Shown here: positions 24,827 through 32,438 of the stretch, piece by piece
How positions within the stretch are numbered: position 1 is the first letter of the stretch
Layout: the number at the start of each line of letters is the position of its first letter
Notes under the pieces: model-generated
Told to the model about the DNA's origin: nothing
The model's database searches: none
Seen by the model: only the letters and a program-made list of their open reading frames with translations
Program-made: the position numbers and the translations under genes
NCBI RefSeq assembly: GCF_051027545.1
Contig: NZ_CP194902.1
Coordinates: 2,852,001-2,916,000 of the forward strand
Origin: Methylocaldum sp002005105
GTDB taxonomy: Bacteria; Pseudomonadota; Gammaproteobacteria; Methylococcales; Methylococcaceae
Length of the DNA stretch: 64,000 nt
Direction: 5' to 3'

Positions 24827-26426
24827 GACTCGTAACGCCCACACCGGCGCCATGCCCGCACGTCGGAAAGCTTCAACGAGGCGGGGTCAGGCGGACCGTG
24901 CGCCGTTGCGATCCGAAATGATGCACGGGTTTTCTCCGCGCCATTCTCATCGGGAGCTCCCCTTGGCTCCGCGCTACAAGGAATTGGGCGAGCCCTATCA
25001 TGTCCCGGTGTCGGCAGCACTCTTGCCGGAGCCGAGGATGGTCCATTTCAACGGGTCTCTGGCCCTGGAACTGGGGCTCGACGTCAGCGAAGCCGATTCT
25101 CCGAAACTCTTGGAGATTCTCGCGGGCAACCGGCCGTGGCCGAAATACGAGCCTTCGGCATCGGTCTACGCCGGGCATCAGTTCGGGGCATGGGTTCCTC
25201 AGCTCGGGGACGGGCGTGCCCTCCTGATCGCCGAAGTTCGGACGCCCGCCGGGGCGAGGATGGAGCTTCAACTCAAGGGTTCCGGGCCGACGCCGTATTC
25301 GCGCGGGCTCGACGGGCGCGCGGTGCTGCGTTCCTCGATACGGGAATATCTCTGTTCGGAGGCGATGCACGCCCTCGGCGTACCGACCACCCGCTGCCTG
25401 AGCCTGGTGGCGTCGCCGGAGCCGGTGTACCGCGAAACGGTGGAAACCGCGGCCGTGGTCTGCCGGGTGTCCCCCAGTTTCGTCCGCTTCGGACAGTTCG
25501 AGTTTTTCTATCACAACGGACAGGGCCAGCACCTTGCTCCCTTGGCCGACCATGTGATCGACGAGCATTTCCCGCATCTGAAAGACCGTTCCGACCGTCA
25601 TGCCGCCTGGCTCGGCGAGGTGGTCGAGCGCACCGCCCGGCTGATGACGCAGTGGCAGACCTTCGGGTTCTGCCACGGCGTCATGAACACCGACAATTTC
25701 TCGGTTCTGGGCTTGACCCTGGATTACGGTCCCTTCGGCTTCATGGACGCGTTCCGGCAATACCATATCTGCAACCATTCCGATTTCGAGGGCCGCTACG
25801 CCTATTACGCACAGCCCGAAATCGGCCAGTGGAATTGCTCGAGGCTGCTGCGGGCGACCTTGCCGCTGCTCTCGGACAGCGAGGAGGAGGCCCTGGAAAT
25901 CGCGACCGGCATTTTCGAGCGCTACGCCCCGGTGTATACCCAGGCGATCATGCGCCGCTGGGCCGACAAGCTGGGCCTTTACGAGGTGCGTGACGGCGAT
26001 GTCGATCTGGTCAACCGATTCCTGGCCATCCTTCAGCGCGGCAAGAGCGATTTCACGCGGAGCTTCCGTCATCTTTCCAAGGTGCGTACCGACAGCGACG
26101 AGCCGGCGGTCGGGGCCCGCGAGGAGATCGTGGACCTGGAAGCCTACGACGCCTGGATCGCCGATTACCGGGCACGATTGCGCGCCGAAGGAAACACCGA
26201 CGACGAGGCCCGTGCCTGGGACATGAACCGCGTCAACCCCAAGTACGTGCTGCGCAACCATCTGGCCCAGGCCGCCATCGAAAGGGCCGAAGCCGGGGAC
26301 GATACCGAGGTCGCCAAGCTCGTTCGTCTGTTCGCCCGGCCTTACGACGAGCAGCCGGAGATGGACGCCTATGCCGCCTCGCCTCCGGAAGAACTGCGGC
26401 ACATCGAAGTGAGCTGCTCGTCATGA
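24819..26426 (+). CDS. selO: SelO/YdiU-family protein adenylyltransferase
   Basis: 535 aa from ATG 24819. Family blocks include YAGHQFGAWVPQLGDGRA, LQLKGSGPTPYSRGLDGRA, the HGVMNTDNFSVLGLTLDYGP active site and FGFMDAF. SelO is a pseudokinase that transfers AMP to proteins under redox stress. The first 30 residues look like a non-conserved extension. Its place in an operon beside nif genes is notable. Confidence 0.92.
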   Translation: MTETRNAHTGAMPARRKASTRRGQADRAPLRSEMMHGFSPRHSHRELPLAPRYKELGEPYHVPVSAALLPEPRMVHFNGSLALELGLDVSEADSPKLLEILAGNRPWPKYEPSASVYAGHQFGAWVPQLGDGRALLIAEVRTPAGARMELQLKGSGPTPYSRGLDGRAVLRSSIREYLCSEAMHALGVPTTRCLSLVASPEPVYRETVETAAVVCRVSPSFVRFGQFEFFYHNGQGQHLAPLADHVIDEHFPHLKDRSDRHAAWLGEVVERTARLMTQWQTFGFCHGVMNTDNFSVLGLTLDYGPFGFMDAFRQYHICNHSDFEGRYAYYAQPEIGQWNCSRLLRATLPLLSDSEEEALEIATGIFERYAPVYTQAIMRRWADKLGLYEVRDGDVDLVNRFLAILQRGKSDFTRSFRHLSKVRTDSDEPAVGAREEIVDLEAYDAWIADYRARLRAEGNTDDEARAWDMNRVNPKYVLRNHLAQAAIERAEAGDDTEVAKLVRLFARPYDEQPEMDAYAASPPEELRHIEVSCSS

Positions 26427-27298
26427 TTACCTATGCCATCCCACCCGCTCTAGGCGAGGATCCGCTGGACATCCTGCGACTGGCGGCGTGCGCCGCGCAC
26501 ATCCCGGATTTCGTGGTGCCACCCGAATCCATGGTCAGGCTCGTCGCCCTGGTGGCGGACGGCGCTCTCGACGCGGTGAATCCCGAGGCGGCCTGGCCGG
26601 AATTGTCCCAAGGCCTGATGGGCGGGCGTCCGTCGCGGATGCTGGAAGTCCTGCGCGGTTGCGGCGCTCTGGCTCGATTGCTGCCGGAACTGAACGCGCT
26701 GTTCGGAATTCCGCAGAGCGCGGACGATCCGCCGGAAGTTGACGTGGGCGAACACCAGCTGCTTCTGATCGACGAAACCGCGCGGATAGACGCCCCGCTC
26801 GCCACGCGCTGGGCGGCGCTGCTGCACAAGGTGGGGAAAGCGGCGTCGCCGCGCGAATTCTGGCCCGCCCACTACCGTCACGAAGCACGCGGCGAACCCC
26901 TGGTCGAAGCGGTTTGCGAACGCTTCAAGGTTCCCGCCGAATGCCGCGACCTGGCGCTCTTGGTGCTGCGCGAATGCGATCGAGTCCACCGTGCGGTAGA
27001 CATGCGGGCCGCGGCGATCGCCGCCATGCTGGAACGGGCGGAAGCGGTCCATTACCCCGAGCGTTTCGAGCAGTTGTTGGCGGTATGCGCCTGCGACTAT
27101 CGAGCCTATCCGGGGCGGGCCGGTGCGGAGTATCCCAAGGCCGAGTTGCTTCGGCTAGCTTTTAAGGCTTTCGCCGGACAGATGGCGCCCGCCTCCGAGC
27201 CGACCGAAACCGACCCGGAAGTTTCGGCGCAGGCGTTCGAAAAGCGAGCTCGGGCCATTGCCGAAGCATTGCGCAGCGAACGCTGGGCCGACGCGTAA
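26423..27298 (+). CDS. CCA-enzyme C-terminal-domain-like protein, HD motif altered
   Basis: 291 aa. Residues about 75-235 align by eye with the tail of bacterial tRNA nucleotidyltransferases (LEVLRGCGALARLLPELNAL, then VGEHQLLLIDETAR and EARGEPLVEAVCERFKVP). The nucleotidyltransferase head is absent. The HD-domain signature expected as LLHDLGKG reads LLHKVGKA, so the metal-binding Asp is Lys. Probably not a phosphohydrolase; perhaps an RNA or protein-binding scaffold. The start overlaps selO by four bases. Confidence 0.8.
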   Translation: MITYAIPPALGEDPLDILRLAACAAHIPDFVVPPESMVRLVALVADGALDAVNPEAAWPELSQGLMGGRPSRMLEVLRGCGALARLLPELNALFGIPQSADDPPEVDVGEHQLLLIDETARIDAPLATRWAALLHKVGKAASPREFWPAHYRHEARGEPLVEAVCERFKVPAECRDLALLVLRECDRVHRAVDMRAAAIAAMLERAEAVHYPERFEQLLAVCACDYRAYPGRAGAEYPKAELLRLAFKAFAGQMAPASEPTETDPEVSAQAFEKRARAIAEALRSERWADA

Positions 27299-27441
27299 TT
27301 CCATTCGGCATTCGAGTGAATATTACGTAGGGTGGGTTAGCGAAGCGTAACCCACCGATTCGAGGCCGCTCGGTGGGTTACGGCCTCGCGGCCTAACCCA
27401 CCCTACAAAAATTAATTCCTTATTGAAAGCAATTTGGAATA
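27297..27441. repeat. Palindromic repeat cassette upstream of iscX
   Basis: An 80-bp palindrome (27327-27406, GTAGGGTGGGTTAG...CTAACCCACCCTAC) flanked by CATTCGGCATTCGAGTG on the left and ATTCCTTATTGAAAGCAATT on the right. The same flanks and palindrome recur at 59481-59656. Confidence 0.8.
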
Positions 27442-27496
27442 ACACGGGTTTTCCAGTCCAGACTTCATCACCAACCTTCTCTTGAGGAGCAAGCCC

Positions 27497-27691
27497 ATGA
27501 AATGGAGCGATACCTTCGACATCGCCATCGCGCTGGCCGAGAGCCATCCCGACGTCGATCCCAAGTATGTGCGGTTCACCGATCTGCTCGATTGGATCAT
27601 GCGCCTGGACGGCTTCGACGACAGCGCCGAGAAATGCAACGAGAAAGTGCTCGAAGCCGTGCAGATGGCCTGGATAGACGAGGTGAGCTAA
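27497..27691 (+). CDS. iscX: IscX-like protein
   Basis: 64 aa. Starts MKWSDTFDIAIALAESHPDV and ends ILEAV-type KVLEAVQMAWIDEVS, matching IscX, a small acidic partner of IscS that modulates Fe-S assembly. ATG 27497 follows TTGAGGAGC. Here it may serve NifS. It is not next to other isc genes. Confidence 0.93.
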   Translation: MKWSDTFDIAIALAESHPDVDPKYVRFTDLLDWIMRLDGFDDSAEKCNEKVLEAVQMAWIDEVS

Positions 27692-27800
27692 CCCCGCAGA
27701 AAGGATTGCAGCACGCGATCCGCCCTGCCAATCGGGTTTGGTCGTTTTTTGTTGGATATGTGCCGTTTTCGTATTCGCATGGAAGTAGGTCATGACCAAA

Positions 27801-27864
27801 TTTACGACATATCGTATTAGATACGAATTGACGTAAAAAACGGCCTCGGCTGGGTCGAGCCGAG
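27801..27864. promoter_or_regulatory. Two dyad elements between iscX and gp19-like gene
   Basis: TCGTAT-TAG-ATACGA (27812-27826) sits inside an outer TTTACG/CGTAAA dyad (27801-27837), an operator-like arrangement. A 7-bp stem CTCGGCT/AGCCGAG (27845-27864) follows. The gap 27692-28031 otherwise holds no gene. Confidence 0.45.
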
Positions 27865-28031
27865 AACCCGCCGCTTTTCCTCCTTGTTCAATAATTTGAT
27901 GCTAAAACAAAGCCTTGGAGCGTTGTTCCCGTTTCTCTCACGACCTGGCATCGCTTTTGAGACAGAGAAGTCACGCGACAGGAATTATTCCCCTGCGTTA
28001 TTTCACTTCCACTCGAAAGGAGATTACGGTC

Positions 28032-28577
28032 ATGAAACACATTGCTGGTTTGACTCTGGCTCTCGGACTTGTCTCGATCACTTCAACCGCGGCGGCTGGC
28101 GGACTGCCGGTCAATAGTTCGCCGGGGAGTTCCAGCTACTCTGCGAATATCGATAGTTCCAGCGATCCGGCTTCCGGAATGGTCTTTGAATTGCAGGCCG
28201 GTGAGTTCCACGTTTACTTCAGCAATTGCACACTCGGTTCGGAGACCGAGGTGACGGAGCATAAAGTTGTAAGTCAGAAAGGCCGGGAGGATATTGTGCA
28301 AAAGATTCCCGGTCGATTGAAAATGAATAGCGTGGTGTGCATGAAAGCTCTGGATTCCGGTGCCGACCTTTGGGCTTGGCGACAGATGATCATTGAAGGG
28401 AAGTTGAGGGAAGCGCGCAAGAGTGGGTCACTGATTGCTTACGACTACACCATGGCGCCCATAGCAACGTGGTCGTTTTTCAATGGATGGCCTTCTTCGG
28501 TCAGCCTCGGCAATAAGGATCACAAACTGGTCGAGATCGTGGTATTGGCTGTGGATGGCATCCGGCGTGACCGGTAG
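28032..28577 (+). CDS. Secreted protein resembling phage T4 gp19-type tail-tube fold
   Basis: 181 aa with a clear Sec signal peptide (MKHIAGLTLALGLVSITSTA, cleavage after AAA). The mature part has a gp19-like order: FHVYFSNC, ETEVTEHK, KIPGRLKMNSV, LWAWRQMIIEGKL, ATWSFFNGWPSS and LVEIVVLAVDGI. These match tail-tube/eCIS-tube families, but those are normally cytoplasmic. AAAGGAG precedes ATG 28032. No baseplate, sheath or other phage gene is near. Function unknown. Confidence 0.7.
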   Translation: MKHIAGLTLALGLVSITSTAAAGGLPVNSSPGSSSYSANIDSSSDPASGMVFELQAGEFHVYFSNCTLGSETEVTEHKVVSQKGREDIVQKIPGRLKMNSVVCMKALDSGADLWAWRQMIIEGKLREARKSGSLIAYDYTMAPIATWSFFNGWPSSVSLGNKDHKLVEIVVLAVDGIRRDR

Positions 28578-28599
28578 GTCCTCGGGATGTGCCGAATAC

Positions 28600-29030
28600 C
28601 ACAGCTCCGCTCTCTTGAATATACAAACGATAACCGGGATTTAGTGGGGTGGGTTAGGCGCACTCCGGTATGCGCTGATGGTCGATCACCGTACTTCGAG
28701 TGCGCCGTAACCCACCGATGTTCGGTAGCCTTGTGTTGGTGGGTTACCGTGCGCGCCAAAGTTAGAGCGTTTTCATCCCGCTCGTACGGCAAAACAGGCT
28801 TGGCGGAAGTCGCTAGCGCCTTCGGCCAGGGTAGATCGACTCAAGCATTCGTAGGTCGGCAATCCCTTGCCGACGAACCCGTTGGCCCAACCGCACCTTG
28901 TGTGAGGGCGTACCTAACTCACCCTACCATGGACATGCGCGTTCCGGGCCAGTAGATCGGGAATCCGTTCCCGACGAGTTCTGCGTCGGCAAGGGATTGC
29001 CGACCTACTTTAGGGTGCCGCTCGTAGTCA
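28600..29030. repeat. Repeat-filled gap
   Basis: Contains a GGTGGGTTAG/GTAACCCACC palindrome (about 28648-28748) and several GTAGGTCGGCAATCCCTTGCCGAC units (28850-29015). No coding sequence supported. Confidence 0.75.
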
Positions 29031-29036
29031 GCGGCT

Positions 29037-29336
29037 TTAGATCGGTTCGCCGTTCTCGTCGAACGCCATCCCGTTCAACTCGCCGTCGGCGTCGACGATT
29101 TCGACCGACTTGAGGGCGCCGTTGGCGTGGTAGGCATAGCGGTGTTCCATTTCCACTTCCCCGTAGACCAGCTTTTGCAGGCCGACCAGCCGGCCCTCAT
29201 CGTCGAAATATCCCCGGAAATAGGTGTTGCGGTTTTCCAGTTGGGCGGGTTCCAGTTCGGTCATCAGCTTGAGCGGCAGTTTCACGCCGGTGTAGGTGAG
29301 GAAATAGCGGCAACGACCTTCGATCGCATCGGTCAT
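29037..29336 (-). CDS. Hypothetical protein, 99 aa
   Basis: Repeats of the type YFRGYFDDEGRL...YAYHANGALKSVEIVDADGEL look like a small beta-sheet, similar to YD-repeat or MORN-like segments. Start ATG 29336 is chosen because longer forms read through spacer. It is the last gene of the GST/FAH minus-strand group. Function unknown. Confidence 0.72.
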   Translation of the reverse strand: MTDAIEGRCRYFLTYTGVKLPLKLMTELEPAQLENRNTYFRGYFDDEGRLVGLQKLVYGEVEMEHRYAYHANGALKSVEIVDADGELNGMAFDENGEPI

Positions 29337-29388
29337 GGTGTGTTGGTTTCCTTGGAAATGAAAAGATGGAACACGAGCTAATAGACGC

Positions 29389-30006
29389 TCAAACACGATA
29401 GCCTTCTTCCCGCAATACCCTCTGCACGGCCGGTCGGGCCAGCATGCGCCGATAATGCGTCCGGCAGTTTTCCGGCAGTTCGAGCTTGAGCTTGTCGCCC
29501 CAGAATTCCACGTAGAACAGCGCCGCATCGGCGATGGAAAACCGCCCCGCCACGTATTCCCGCCCGCTCAGCAGCGTATCCAGCACCGCGTAACCCTTGG
29601 CGACGATCTCTATGCCACGCCGTTTGACCGCGTCTTGGTCGGCTTCGTTGGACGTGAATTGATCGGTGGTAAATATGCGCGCGAAACCCTGCATGTGGAT
29701 CGTGCCCACGGCATAGGCCATGGCCTCGATCACCCGCGCTTCGCCGTCCGGATCGTCCGGCAGCAGTTTCGCCTTGGGGTAGGCGCGGGCCAGCCACCAG
29801 GCGATAGCCTGAAACTCGGTCAGCGCCGAGCCGTCATCGCGTACCAGGGTGGGAATCGTGCCTTTCGGATTCAGGGCCAGATAATCGGGCCGGTTCTGAT
29901 CGCCCGCCAGGAGATTGACCAGATACGCCTCGAAAGGCAGGTCCAATTCTTCCAACAAAATGTGTATGCCGGTCGAGCACGAACCGGGCGTCATATAGAG
30001 TTTCAT
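29389..30006 (-). CDS. Glutathione S-transferase family protein
   Basis: 205 aa. N-terminal thioredoxin-like domain with MKLYMTPGSCSTGIHILLEEL (Ser/Cys-type active site) and NPKGTIPTLV, then an all-helical domain. GSTs accompany nif clusters in several diazotrophs, but the substrate is unknown. The start overlaps the FAH gene by four bases, so the two are coupled. Confidence 0.9.
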   Translation of the reverse strand: MKLYMTPGSCSTGIHILLEELDLPFEAYLVNLLAGDQNRPDYLALNPKGTIPTLVRDDGSALTEFQAIAWWLARAYPKAKLLPDDPDGEARVIEAMAYAVGTIHMQGFARIFTTDQFTSNEADQDAVKRRGIEIVAKGYAVLDTLLSGREYVAGRFSIADAALFYVEFWGDKLKLELPENCRTHYRRMLARPAVQRVLREEGYRV

Positions 30007-30689
30007 GATCCTATGGTGATGATTAAGGGTTCGAGCCCCGCAACCGTCGCTTCGATGACATCGCCCTTGACCACGGGAGCGGTCCCGGCCGGCGTGCCGG
30101 TAAAGATCAGGTCGCCGGGACAGATTTCCACCAGGGTGGACAGATAGCTGATGGTCTCGGGTATCTTCCAGATCATGTCCGAAACGTCGGCGCTCTGACG
30201 GACCTCCCCGTTGACCTTGAGCTCGATCTTGCCCTGGGCGATCACGCCCGTATAGAACTCCGGAGTGATCGCCGAACAGGGCGCCGAGTGATCGAATCCC
30301 TTGGCCATATCCCAGGGCAGTCCCTTTTCGCGCGCGGTCTTTTGCACATCCCTCAGTGTCATGTCCAGGCCGACCGCGTAGCCGAAGATGTAATCATTGG
30401 CAATCTCGATGGGGATTTGCCTGCCTCCGAGCTGCATGGCGACGACCAGTTCCACTTCCGGTTGCAGATTCTCGGTTCCGGGAGGATAGGGCAGGACCGA
30501 GTTGTTGGGCAGGATGGCATCGGTTGGTTTCATGAAGAAGAACGGCGGCTCGCACTCCGGGTCGGCGCCCATTTCCCGCGCATGCTCCGGATAATTGCGC
30601 CCGACGCAGAAGATGCGCCGCACCGGAAACGGATTGCACGACATGGCTGGAAGCGTAACGATCTGAGGAGGGGCAAAAGCGTATTTCAT
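30003..30689 (-). CDS. Fumarylacetoacetate-hydrolase-family protein
   Basis: 228 aa. Family motifs: FCVGRNYPEHAREMG, the metal-binding EVELVVAM, GLDMTLRDVQ and PGDLIFTGTPAGT. These bind a divalent metal and cleave C-C bonds in beta-diketo acids. Paired with the GST gene, which recalls maleylpyruvate or maleylacetoacetate pathways, but no upstream enzymes are present. Confidence 0.92.
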   Translation of the reverse strand: MKYAFAPPQIVTLPAMSCNPFPVRRIFCVGRNYPEHAREMGADPECEPPFFFMKPTDAILPNNSVLPYPPGTENLQPEVELVVAMQLGGRQIPIEIANDYIFGYAVGLDMTLRDVQKTAREKGLPWDMAKGFDHSAPCSAITPEFYTGVIAQGKIELKVNGEVRQSADVSDMIWKIPETISYLSTLVEICPGDLIFTGTPAGTAPVVKGDVIEATVAGLEPLIITIGS

Positions 30690-30901
30690 GGTTTTAAACC
30701 TCTTCGAATAACGGATAGGCTGGCGGCTTCTTTGACGCCGTGTATCGACAAACCGGCGATTGTTCGTTCAGCAAAGAGACCGTATCGGGTTGCAAAATAA
30801 CCATACTTTTTGTGGTAGAATTTGGCCCCGAAGTGCCTCGCGCGCACTTAGATAAGTTCTTATTTTTATTAACCAAAAATAATCCAAGATCAGGAGGTAA
30901 C

Positions 30902-31213
30902 ATGGTGCGTGAATTCTCGTATCGGGGAGAAACCTTCAGGGCCACGGTACACGGACGCCCCGGCATCGAAGAGCTTTTCCTCATCCACATGATCGACGGT
31001 GAAGAAGGCCCGGAGATTTCTCTGGACCGGTTCGAAGACCCCAATAATGATCCGGCTCAAAGCCTGGAAAGTAAGCTCGCGGATCTGGCTGACCAGCTCA
31101 TGCAGGAGCATGGGCTGGCGCCGATGGACCCGGACGCGGGATTCGCCTGGGCGGAGCCCAAGACCGGAGTGAAGGTGCATAGCGGGGTTCAACACCACGC
31201 CATGGAAGCCTAG
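30902..31213 (+). CDS. Hypothetical protein, 103 aa
   Basis: Single plus-strand gene within a minus-strand region. ATG 30902 follows a strong AGGAGG. Acidic, starts MVREFSYRGETFRATVHGRP, no membrane segment. The upstream gap (30690-30901) is AT-richer than the coding DNA and may hold promoters for both directions, but I found no sigma-54 or UAS match. Function unknown. Confidence 0.75.
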   Translation: MVREFSYRGETFRATVHGRPGIEELFLIHMIDGEEGPEISLDRFEDPNNDPAQSLESKLADLADQLMQEHGLAPMDPDAGFAWAEPKTGVKVHSGVQHHAMEA

Positions 31214-31249
31214 GCCGGTCGACAAATCTGCGCGCAGCGGCACGGATCG

Positions 31250-32020
31250 CTACCGTGCCGCTGCGCGCAGCAAGTTCAAGCAATCCAGATTGGCGGCCAT
31301 GTCCAGGGCGGTGAAATCGTCCAGGGTCTTGATGCCGGTATCGGCGCCGGCCGCCAGCAAGCGAGCGACGACCGCTGTTTTGCCGGTGGATGCGGCGTAC
31401 ATAAGACAAGTCGCACCGTTCTCGTTTTGATGGTCTACGGCGATTCCCCGCTCGATCAAGCGACCTATGACGCCGAGGTTTTCCCCGTAACAGGCCAGCC
31501 ACAGTGCATTGTTGCCGTCGCTGTTGAGGGGTTCCAGCGAGGCGCCGGCTTCGAGCAGCGCCTCCACGATGGCTTCGTCGCCGAGCCGGCAGGCGTGCAT
31601 CAGGGGCGTCATCCGGTTGTCGCGGGTTGCCTCGATGTCGTCGGGCGGAAACCCGTGCTCGCTCAGCCAGTCGCGAAGGGCAGGGCTCAAGTCCGCGGAA
31701 CCCGGCGCGGGCACGGTGGCGCGCCAGGCCTCGTAGCCGTCGATCAGATCGTAGATCGTCTTGAAGCCGAAGTCCCGGAACATTTGCGCATAGGTCTGGC
31801 TGGCATTGCCGTGATAGCAGTAGATCAGCACCGGCTGCGATTTGGGCGTCCGCATGAGCACCTGCTCCAGATTGGCACCCGACAGATGCCGAGCGGCTCC
31901 TATGCGTCCCGCCGCGAACGAATCCGCGTCTCGCACATCGAAAATCAACAGCTCCGGCTGTTCCAGCAAAGCTTGGGTTTCGGCGACGTTCAGCCGTCGC
32001 CACGCGGTTTCCGCGGTCAT
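31250..32020 (-). CDS. Rhodanese domain fused to ankyrin repeats
   Basis: 256 aa. The rhodanese domain (about 1-105) has the active-site loop CYHGNASQT, with Cys as the sulfur acceptor. About four ankyrin repeats follow (TPLMHACRLGDEAIVEALL and similar). GAGGAG precedes ATG 32020; the frame extends to 32062 without support. Possibly a sulfur carrier docked through ankyrins to a nif protein; that is inference. Confidence 0.88.
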   Translation of the reverse strand: MTAETAWRRLNVAETQALLEQPELLIFDVRDADSFAAGRIGAARHLSGANLEQVLMRTPKSQPVLIYCYHGNASQTYAQMFRDFGFKTIYDLIDGYEAWRATVPAPGSADLSPALRDWLSEHGFPPDDIEATRDNRMTPLMHACRLGDEAIVEALLEAGASLEPLNSDGNNALWLACYGENLGVIGRLIERGIAVDHQNENGATCLMYAASTGKTAVVARLLAAGADTGIKTLDDFTALDMAANLDCLNLLRAAAR

Positions 32021-32058
32021 AACGTCTCCTCGATATTCAAAGTACTTGCCCGGTTCGT

Positions 32059-32322
32059 TCATTCCTCGTCCGGAGTCGCCATCCAGCTATAGCCGCCTTG
32101 GTCCCAAAGCTGGGCCAGCAGCCGATCGGTGTCGTAGTTCGGGTACTGCGCCTTCACTGTGTCGAATTCCGTGAGAAACGCCGCGACATCGTCCCCCTCG
32201 ATGTAAGTCGATGCCCGGTCTTCCTTTGAGCGGAGTATGTAGGTGGCGCCGTTTCCGCTGGACAAGAGCGCATACTGTTCGCCTTCCGCCACGACGATTA
32301 CAGGTTCCTGTGTGTCAGGCAT
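32059..32322 (-). CDS. Hypothetical protein, 87 aa
   Basis: ATG 32322 follows GGAAGGAGAA. Acidic, starts MPDTQEPVIVVAEGEQYALL, with the Trp/Tyr-rich end GGYSWMATPDEE. Located 38 bases upstream of the rhodanese-ankyrin start, same strand. No family recognised. Confidence 0.75.
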   Translation of the reverse strand: MPDTQEPVIVVAEGEQYALLSSGNGATYILRSKEDRASTYIEGDDVAAFLTEFDTVKAQYPNYDTDRLLAQLWDQGGYSWMATPDEE

Positions 32323-32438
32323 CGCTTGATTCTCCTTCCGCAGTCGTACCATCAGTGATCTTGCTCATGTATCTATCCACCGTAATGCTCAATGAACTGT
32401 TCTCGGGATTCGTAAAAAGTCGTACTGTGATGCGCGGA

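Noticed and set aside
28032..28577. Prophage or contractile injection cluster around the gp19-like gene
   Set aside because: No sheath, baseplate, capsid, integrase or lysis gene nearby; the protein has a signal peptide.
30690..30901. Sigma-54 promoter in the FAH/103-aa divergent gap
   Set aside because: GG to GC spacings found were 7 or 9 bases, not 10.
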